In this document: positions 59,154-64,000 of the stretch, piece after piece | Position numbering within the stretch: the stretch's first letter is position 1 | Layout of the letters: every line of letters begins with the position of its first letter | From: Flavobacterium akiainvivens | GTDB taxonomy: Bacteria > Bacteroidota > Bacteroidia > Flavobacteriales > Flavobacteriaceae | DNA length: 64,000 nt | NCBI RefSeq assembly: GCF_001278115.1 | Contig: NZ_LIYD01000005.1 | Location: 2,784,567-2,848,566 of the forward strand | Reading direction: 5' to 3' | Notes under the pieces: generated by a model | Database searches by the model: none | What the model saw: the letters and a program-made list of their open reading frames with translations, nothing else | What the model was told of the DNA's origin: nothing | Translations under genes and position numbers: made by a program

Positions 59154-59200
59154 TTTGATACTTTTTTTGTGTATCGATATTTCAGGACGGGACAAGCGTA

Positions 59201-59235
59201 AAAATAAAAAACGCCCCCGAATAATCGGGGGCGTT
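59201..59235 (-). terminator. Terminator after the OmpA gene
   Basis: On the minus strand AACGCCCCCGA (59235-59225) pairs with TCGGGGGCGTT (59220-59210), followed by TTTTATTTTT. Only a few bases would have separated it from the addB-like ATG before the IS inserted. Confidence 0.85.
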
Positions 59236-59258
59236 CTTACTATTTATCTTATAACTGA

Positions 59259-60650
59259 TTACTCAGTTTTGATAAGCTTAATTTCTACCCTGCGGTTTTG
59301 GGCTTTACCTTTTGCATTTTTGTTAGATGCAATTGGCTTGGTTTCACCAAATCCTACAGACTCAAGCCTGTCTTCTTTAATACCGTTAGTAACAAGGAAT
59401 GTTTTAACAGCAGCAGCCCTGTTTTCAGATAGTGTTTGGTTAAGCGCGTTGCTACCATCGCTATCAGTGTGGCCTTCTATGCTAAACCTTGCCTGTGGAT
59501 ATTCTTTAAAGATAGCAAGCATTGAGTTAAGTACCGGCATTGTTTCGTCTTTAAAGGTAGCTTTACCACTGTTAAACAGGATGGTTTTAGCATACTCATT
59601 CAGTTTCTTAACAACCTCTTCGGTTACTTCAGGACAACCGCGGTTAGCTTTAGTACCCGGAACATCAGGACATAGGTCATCTTTATCAAGAACACCGTCT
59701 TTATCCCTGTCTGGCCATGGGCAGCCACCGTTTTCTTTAGGGCCGGCAACATCCGGACATTTATCATCTTTATCAGCTATGCCGTCGCCGTCTTTATCAG
59801 GACAGCCGTTAAGGCTCTTAGGACCGGCTACATCAGGACAAGCGTCGTCTTTATCAGGAATACCATCGCCATCTTTATCAGGACAACCCTGGAACTCCTG
59901 CAGGCCAGCCTCTTGCGGACAAGCATCATCCTTATCAGGAATACCGTCGCCATCAGTATCAGGACAACCCTGGAACTGTTTTAGGCCCGGTTCGTTAGGG
60001 CAGGCATCGTCTTTGTCATAAATACCGTCGCCATCAGTATCTTTACCGCCAAACTTAAAAGTAAGGCCCGCAAAGTGCTGTATGTGGCGTGGCACATTAG
60101 CTTCTGCCTGGTCTTCAAATGTATGTTTGTAGGTAGACTGTAGCGTTAGGCCCACGTTTTCTGAAAACCAGAAGTTAACACCTATACCACCGTTTACAGT
60201 ACCGTTGCCCTGCTCATCTATCCAGGTGTAACCACCACCTACGTGAACAAACGGGTTAAACCAGCTTTTTTGAAGGAAACCATACTTAATAGTACCGTCT
60301 ACACCATAGTAAGTAACGTCTCCCGGATCTGTAACTATATAGTCCTGAGTGCCCGGTACACGGCTTACCAATTTATCAATTTTGTTTACAGATCCTGTAA
60401 TGCCAAAAGTAAAACCATCGCCTACGTGCCTTGAAACACTTAGGTAAGATACTGAAGGTAGCACATTCCAGTACTCATCTGTTTTAAAGAAACCGCTAAA
60501 CTGGTCTCCAAATTCTGATGCTGCGCCAAAACGTGTTGATACTGCATTGACACCAAAGCCTATGGCCCATGGGTTGTCTTCGTCCTGCGCCTGTGCGTGT
60601 AATCCCGCAAGCAGTAGCGCCCCAACGAATAGTTTGTTAAGATGTCTCAT
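59259..60650 (-). CDS. OmpA-family porin-like protein with TSP3 repeats
   Basis: A 463-residue outer-membrane protein. It has a signal peptide ([22 protein letters not shown]), an eight-stranded-barrel-like N-terminal half ([20 protein letters not shown]), and five thrombospondin-type-3 Ca-binding repeats ([15 protein letters not shown] and variants). The C-terminal OmpA peptidoglycan-binding domain is [20 protein letters not shown] and [14 protein letters not shown]. It links the outer membrane to the cell wall. It has its own strong promoter and terminator and is likely abundant. Confidence 0.93.
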   Translation of the reverse strand: MRHLNKLFVGALLLAGLHAQAQDEDNPWAIGFGVNAVSTRFGAASEFGDQFSGFFKTDEYWNVLPSVSYLSVSRHVGDGFTFGITGSVNKIDKLVSRVPGTQDYIVTDPGDVTYYGVDGTIKYGFLQKSWFNPFVHVGGGYTWIDEQGNGTVNGGIGVNFWFSENVGLTLQSTYKHTFEDQAEANVPRHIQHFAGLTFKFGGKDTDGDGIYDKDDACPNEPGLKQFQGCPDTDGDGIPDKDDACPQEAGLQEFQGCPDKDGDGIPDKDDACPDVAGPKSLNGCPDKDGDGIADKDDKCPDVAGPKENGGCPWPDRDKDGVLDKDDLCPDVPGTKANRGCPEVTEEVVKKLNEYAKTILFNSGKATFKDETMPVLNSMLAIFKEYPQARFSIEGHTDSDGSNALNQTLSENRAAAVKTFLVTNGIKEDRLESVGFGETKPIASNKNAKGKAQNRRVEIKLIKTE

Positions 60651-60684
60651 ACTTTTTGTTTAATTTAAATTAGGTTATATGAGA

Positions 60685-60714
60685 CAAAATTACCCTGTTA
60701 AACTAACACAACAA
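60685..60714 (-). promoter_or_regulatory. OmpA promoter with both boxes
   Basis: TTG (60714-60712), a 19-base spacer, then TAATTTTG (60692-60685) on the minus strand. The leader to the ATG at 60650 is ~30 nt. Confidence 0.6.
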
Positions 60715-60758
60715 AACGTTTTAATACAATTTAACTTACAGTTTACCACAAATTATAG

Positions 60759-61952
60759 TTAAATCACACTTAACAGTTTGCCAACTTCGGTAAATGCGGC
60801 GATTGCTTTATCAAGATTTTCCTTACTGTGGGCCGCCGAAAGCTGTACTCTTATTCTTGCTTTTTCTTTAGGCACAACCGGGAAAAAGAAGCCTATAACA
60901 TAAATACCGCGCTTAAGCAGCTCATCTGCCATGTTTTGGCTCAGCTTTGCATCATACAGCATTACAGGCACTATGGCGCTGTCTCCATCTATAATATCAA
61001 AGCCTGCGGCTTTCATACCTTCTTTAAAGTAGTTGGTATTCCATTCCAGCTTATCGCGAAGGGTGGTATCTTTCTCAAGAAGTTCAAACACTTTTATGGA
61101 AGCACCTACAATACTTGGTGCCAGCGAATTACTAAACAAATACGGCCTTGAACGCTGCCTTAATATCTCGATTATCTCTTTTTTACCGGTAGTATAACCG
61201 CCCATAGCGCCGCCAAGAGCCTTACCAAACGTACCGGTTATAATATCTACACGGCCCATAACACCCTTAGCCTCAAGGGTTCCTTTGCCGGTAGCGCCTA
61301 TAAAGCCTGCTGCGTGGCACTCGTCTACCATTACAAGGGCATCATATTTATCGGCCAGGTCGCATATTTTGTCAAGCGGGGCTACAAGGCCATCCATACT
61401 GAAAACGCCATCGGTTACAATAATTTTGAACCTGTGGCCGGCTTCGTTAGCCTTTATAAGCTGAGCCTCAAGATCTTCCATGTTACTGTTTTCATAGCGG
61501 TAGCGTGCGGCCTTGCACAGGCGAACGCCGTCTATAATACTGGCGTGGTTAAGGCTGTCTGAGATAATAGCATCTTCATCACCCAAAAGTGGCTCAAACA
61601 CACCACCATTAGCATCAAAAGCAGCGGCATACAATATGGTGTCTTCGGTACCGTAGAACTTAGCCACAGCGGCCTCAAGGTCTTTATGAATGTCCTGGGT
61701 ACCACATATAAAGCGTACTGATGACATACCAAATCCGTGGGTATCAAGGGCTTGCTTAGCAGCCTGAATCACCTCCGGGTGCGATGACAGCCCTAAGTAG
61801 TTGTTAGCGCAGAAGTTAAGTACTTTCTCGCCGGTAGTAAGCGTGATTTCAGCATCCTGCGGAGAGGCAATGATGCGTTCCTTTTTGTATAGGCCGTTGT
61901 TTTTAATAGCCTCAAGTTCAGCGGCTAAGTGTTCTTTTATTTTTCCGTACAT
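60759..61952 (-). CDS. kbl: Glycine C-acetyltransferase (2-amino-3-ketobutyrate CoA ligase)
   Basis: A 397-residue PLP enzyme of threonine breakdown that makes glycine and acetyl-CoA from 2-amino-3-ketobutyrate. The PLP lysine lies in [15 protein letters not shown] near residue 245. Other family segments are [30 protein letters not shown] and [13 protein letters not shown]. It is flanked by OmpA downstream and the four-helix-bundle cassette upstream on the same strand. Confidence 0.95.
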   Translation of the reverse strand: MYGKIKEHLAAELEAIKNNGLYKKERIIASPQDAEITLTTGEKVLNFCANNYLGLSSHPEVIQAAKQALDTHGFGMSSVRFICGTQDIHKDLEAAVAKFYGTEDTILYAAAFDANGGVFEPLLGDEDAIISDSLNHASIIDGVRLCKAARYRYENSNMEDLEAQLIKANEAGHRFKIIVTDGVFSMDGLVAPLDKICDLADKYDALVMVDECHAAGFIGATGKGTLEAKGVMGRVDIITGTFGKALGGAMGGYTTGKKEIIEILRQRSRPYLFSNSLAPSIVGASIKVFELLEKDTTLRDKLEWNTNYFKEGMKAAGFDIIDGDSAIVPVMLYDAKLSQNMADELLKRGIYVIGFFFPVVPKEKARIRVQLSAAHSKENLDKAIAAFTEVGKLLSVI

Positions 61953-61969
61953 GGTTTAATAAAGTTTTC

Positions 61970-62458
61970 AGTCGCAGTCACAGTTTTCAGTGCCAAGGCT
62001 ACGCAAAAATGCGATGCGAAGTTTATATTAGTTTGTTGTTGTTTATTGAATTTAACCAGGCAAACATCCGAATTTTTGAGGATTATTTATCATATAATTT
62101 ATAATTCTGCCTATTTCAACTGTTTTTTCATTCAAGACCTGATAATGATCATAGGACAAATATCCACATTTTAGGGCAAATTCCAACCAAACATTTGTCT
62201 CAGAATTTTCAGCATCGCTATCAGTTAACTTGCTAATAAAGTGATTTATATACCTCCTTTTCCTGTAAGCTTCAGCAATGTTAGCGCAGGTACTGCGGGA
62301 TGAGCGCCTGATTTGGTCAGTCAACGAATATTTCTCCTCTATAGGAAATGACTTTGACAATTGAAATATCTCCATCGATAGTTCAAAGGCTTTTTGGTAT
62401 GCTATTAATTCTCTAAAGTCCATAATGAGTGTAGCTTCTGTAGACTGTGACTGCGACT
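61970..62458. mobile_element. Four-helix-bundle gene framed by 15-bp perfect inverted repeats
   Basis: AGTCGCAGTCACAGT (61970-61984) and its exact complement (62444-62458) bracket a single gene of the four-helix-bundle (S23-like) family. Genes of this family also occur inside 23S rRNA intervening sequences and behave as small mobile cassettes. The unit ends five bases from the stop of the addA-like gene. No transposase is inside, so movement would need help in trans. Confidence 0.65.
62052..62423 (-). CDS. Four-helix-bundle protein (S23 ribosomal / intervening-sequence family)
   Basis: A 123-residue, mostly helical protein starting MDFRELIAYQKAFELSMEIF. It contains LTDQIRRSSRSTCANIAEAYRKR and a C-terminal LNEKTVEIGRIINYMINN, the signature of the four-helix-bundle family. 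Members are encoded in rRNA intervening sequences and in genomic cassettes, and their role is unclear. The gene lies between the 15-bp inverted repeats 61970-61984 and 62444-62458. Confidence 0.88.
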   Translation of the reverse strand: MDFRELIAYQKAFELSMEIFQLSKSFPIEEKYSLTDQIRRSSRSTCANIAEAYRKRRYINHFISKLTDSDAENSETNVWLEFALKCGYLSYDHYQVLNEKTVEIGRIINYMINNPQKFGCLPG

Positions 62459-62462
62459 GCGA

Positions 62463-64000
62463 CTAAAAATTGACGATTTCAATCCCCTCACTTATGTAAA
62501 CTATGGTCTTCTTAGCCACCGTTAAACCCATCTCCCTAAGTGCAAAAGCATAGCCATTAAGCTGTTTTTCATACGCTTCTTTGTGCGCACCGGTCTTATA
62601 ATCAAGCAGATAGGCCTGCCCGTTGCGTATGGCTACCCTATCGGGCTTAATGTTGGGCATATTGGGCGCTATAATGCTCTGTTCGTTATAGATAGCGTTG
62701 CCTTCCTCAAAAAACACGGCAAGGTCAGGATGCGTAACCACCTGTTTCAGAGTACTTTCCATCTGTTCCATCTGCGGGTGGGTAATGAGCCCCTGTTCTA
62801 TGGCCTTCATGAGCGCCAGCGGGATGTCGCTCTCCGTTTTTACGAACGACAGCACCTCATGCACCACGTTACCAAACTCAATCGCCTGAGCCTGAGCATT
62901 TCCCCACATCAAACTCTCGCGTTGGGCAATTTTTACCCTGCGGGGATTAAAACGCTCCTTCACAACCTGTATAATATTCGGTTTTGGGGCTAATTTTTCA
63001 CTTTTGGACTTTGAAATCACATTTCCAAAAGCATATTCTGCAACCGATTCGCTGAACACATTTTTATGCATCAGGAATTTTATAAAATAGCTCGACATAT
63101 TATTGGTGAGTTCGCCCCGCGAAGTAAAATTGCGGTTCGAAATAATGTACAGCTGCTCCTCGGCACGGGTAAGCGCCACATAGAGTATGTTAATGTTGTC
63201 CAGCAGGGCCTCTTGTGCCTTGGTTTCATACAGTTCCTTAGCCTTATCGCCATATTGTGTAACCGAACTGCTGCTGTCTATCAGCGCTTTCTGGAATTCA
63301 AACGTGGTATCATCCAGCTCCAGCCACAGCTTGTCGCGGCGCGAACGGCTGTAGTCTTCCTCGGCAAACGGAAAGATAACCACCGGGAACTCAAGCCCTT
63401 TACTCTTATGTATAGTCATAATGCGCACGGCGTTCTCCCCCTCGGGTGAGGGTATGCTGAATTTCTGGCCGTTCTTGTCCCAGTAATCCAAAAAGTCGGC
63501 AATACCGCTTTGGGTGCGCATATCGCGCTCCAGCACCAGGTCAAGGAAGTACTGCACATAGCTCTGGTTGGCCCTGTCCTTAATAAAAGCGTCTATAATG
63601 CTCTCCACGGCTTCGTAAAGCGACTTCTTCCGGCACCCCTTAAACGATATGTGTATGCCGTGCTGGCCGAGCCATTGCTCCAAGGCCTCCTCATCTTGCT
63701 GCTCCATACCGGCGGCAATAAAATCATGCGTGGGCAGGGCCGTTTGCGTACCCGCCGCAAAATACAAAAAGTGCGTCTTGGCTTCGCGGTTGTCGTTACT
63801 TTTAAGATAGCGCAGCAGGTTGAGTATCAGCTTTACTTCGGTAGCGCTGTCTATCAGCAGTGTTTCAGACGATAATATCTTAATGCCCTTTTCGGTAAGG
63901 TAGGTTGCTAATAGTATGCCCGGCTGGCGTTTCCGCGTAAGCAGTACAATATCCTTCAGCTCAAAGCCCTGCGCCAGCACCTTTTCAATAGTTGCCAGTG
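62463..64000 (-). CDS. AddA-like UvrD/RecB helicase-nuclease (5' part missing)
   Basis: The frame stays open to the window edge, so the 512 codons here are the C-terminal part of a protein expected to exceed 1000 residues. The helicase motifs IV-VI are seen as IVLLTRKRQPG, VRIMTIHKSKGLEFPVVIFPF and ILYVALTRAEEQLYII. A RecB-type nuclease follows: GNVVHEVLSFV, KPDRVAIRNG and YLLDYKTGAH. Its role is end processing at DNA breaks with the AddB-like protein at 55037-57802, which lies ~4.7 kb further on the same strand, with other genes in between. The start lies outside the window. Confidence 0.9.
   Translation of the reverse strand, partial: LATIEKVLAQGFELKDIVLLTRKRQPGILLATYLTEKGIKILSSETLLIDSATEVKLILNLLRYLKSNDNREAKTHFLYFAAGTQTALPTHDFIAAGMEQQDEEALEQWLGQHGIHISFKGCRKKSLYEAVESIIDAFIKDRANQSYVQYFLDLVLERDMRTQSGIADFLDYWDKNGQKFSIPSPEGENAVRIMTIHKSKGLEFPVVIFPFAEEDYSRSRRDKLWLELDDTTFEFQKALIDSSSSVTQYGDKAKELYETKAQEALLDNINILYVALTRAEEQLYIISNRNFTSRGELTNNMSSYFIKFLMHKNVFSESVAEYAFGNVISKSKSEKLAPKPNIIQVVKERFNPRRVKIAQRESLMWGNAQAQAIEFGNVVHEVLSFVKTESDIPLALMKAIEQGLITHPQMEQMESTLKQVVTHPDLAVFFEEGNAIYNEQSIIAPNMPNIKPDRVAIRNGQAYLLDYKTGAHKEAYEKQLNGYAFALREMGLTVAKKTIVYISEGIEIVNF

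Larger units (their letters stand above)
57806..59194. mobile_element. Complete IS3-family insertion sequence with 3-bp target duplication
   Basis: A 1389-bp element with 25-bp imperfect terminal inverted repeats (57806-57830 and 59170-59194, 20 of 25 matching, both ending TG/CA). It is flanked by the direct repeat AGC (57803-57805 and 59195-59197). It encodes OrfA and OrfB on the minus strand with an intact slippery site. Both reading frames and both ends are intact, so it looks recently inserted and possibly still active. It lies directly before the addB-like start codon. Confidence 0.92.

Noticed and set aside
59640..60050. Short recurrent CATCTTTATCAGG-like units suggesting a CRISPR
   Set aside because: They encode the five Asp-rich TSP3 repeats of the OmpA protein in frame.

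Overview
The window looks like a chromosomal segment of a Bacteroidota bacterium, most likely a Flavobacterium or close relative. Four things point there: two very large type IX secretion (T9SS) adhesins with gliding-motility-type C-terminal sorting domains and a PorP/SprF partner; a MurF-alanine racemase fusion; promoters of the TAnnTTTG type before many genes; and family content typical of the group (TIGR03915/TIGR03916 pair, IPExxxVDY protein, AddAB-like nuclease genes, TSP3-OmpA porin). I see no prophage, plasmid or CRISPR array. Most of the window is core genome with small mobile additions.

Layout. 1-7.4 kb: a T9SS adhesin of 2203 residues followed by a truncated PorP/SprF gene (minus strand). 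7.6-17.7 kb: housekeeping genes (LpxH-like hydrolase, RecJ, RsmI, thymidine kinase), a HigBA toxin-antitoxin pair, and a CLC-F-type fluoride exporter whose leader carries a fluoride riboswitch. 17.7-22.2 kb: two tandem paralogous lipoproteins and a VapBC-like pair directly upstream of murF-alr. 22.2-36.3 kb: small secreted proteins, MscL, aspartate-semialdehyde dehydrogenase, a large secreted glycosidase-like protein, a phospholipase-D-like protein, a PfkB kinase next to an unusually long PurF-like amidotransferase, tRNA(CAT), and an MFS exporter divergent from an AraC regulator. 36.5-45.3 kb: a giant adhesin of 2940 residues built from 17 tandem ~72-residue modules and 11 ~95-residue modules. 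45.7-50.3 kb: a radical-SAM/DUF4130 pair, a 44-residue membrane peptide, RNase H and PurN. 50.4-55 kb: acpP-fabF-rnc-IPExxxVDY-pyk. 55-64 kb: an addB-like gene, a complete IS3-family element, OmpA, kbl, a four-helix-bundle cassette and the 3' part of an addA-like gene.

How the genes relate. The 2203-residue adhesin and PorP/SprF form the classic pair of a surface filament and its outer-membrane partner. The fluoride riboswitch and the CLC-F transporter form a self-contained fluoride resistance unit. acpP, fabF and rnc are a conserved lipid/RNA cluster. The AddB-like and AddA-like proteins should act together in recombinational repair. Their locus has been invaded by an IS3 element that landed immediately before the addB-like start codon, and by a four-helix-bundle gene framed by perfect 15-bp inverted repeats. 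Several flavobacterial intergenic repeats (a 44-bp pair and long palindromes) lie between genes, and one copy supplies the last codons and the stop of rsmI.
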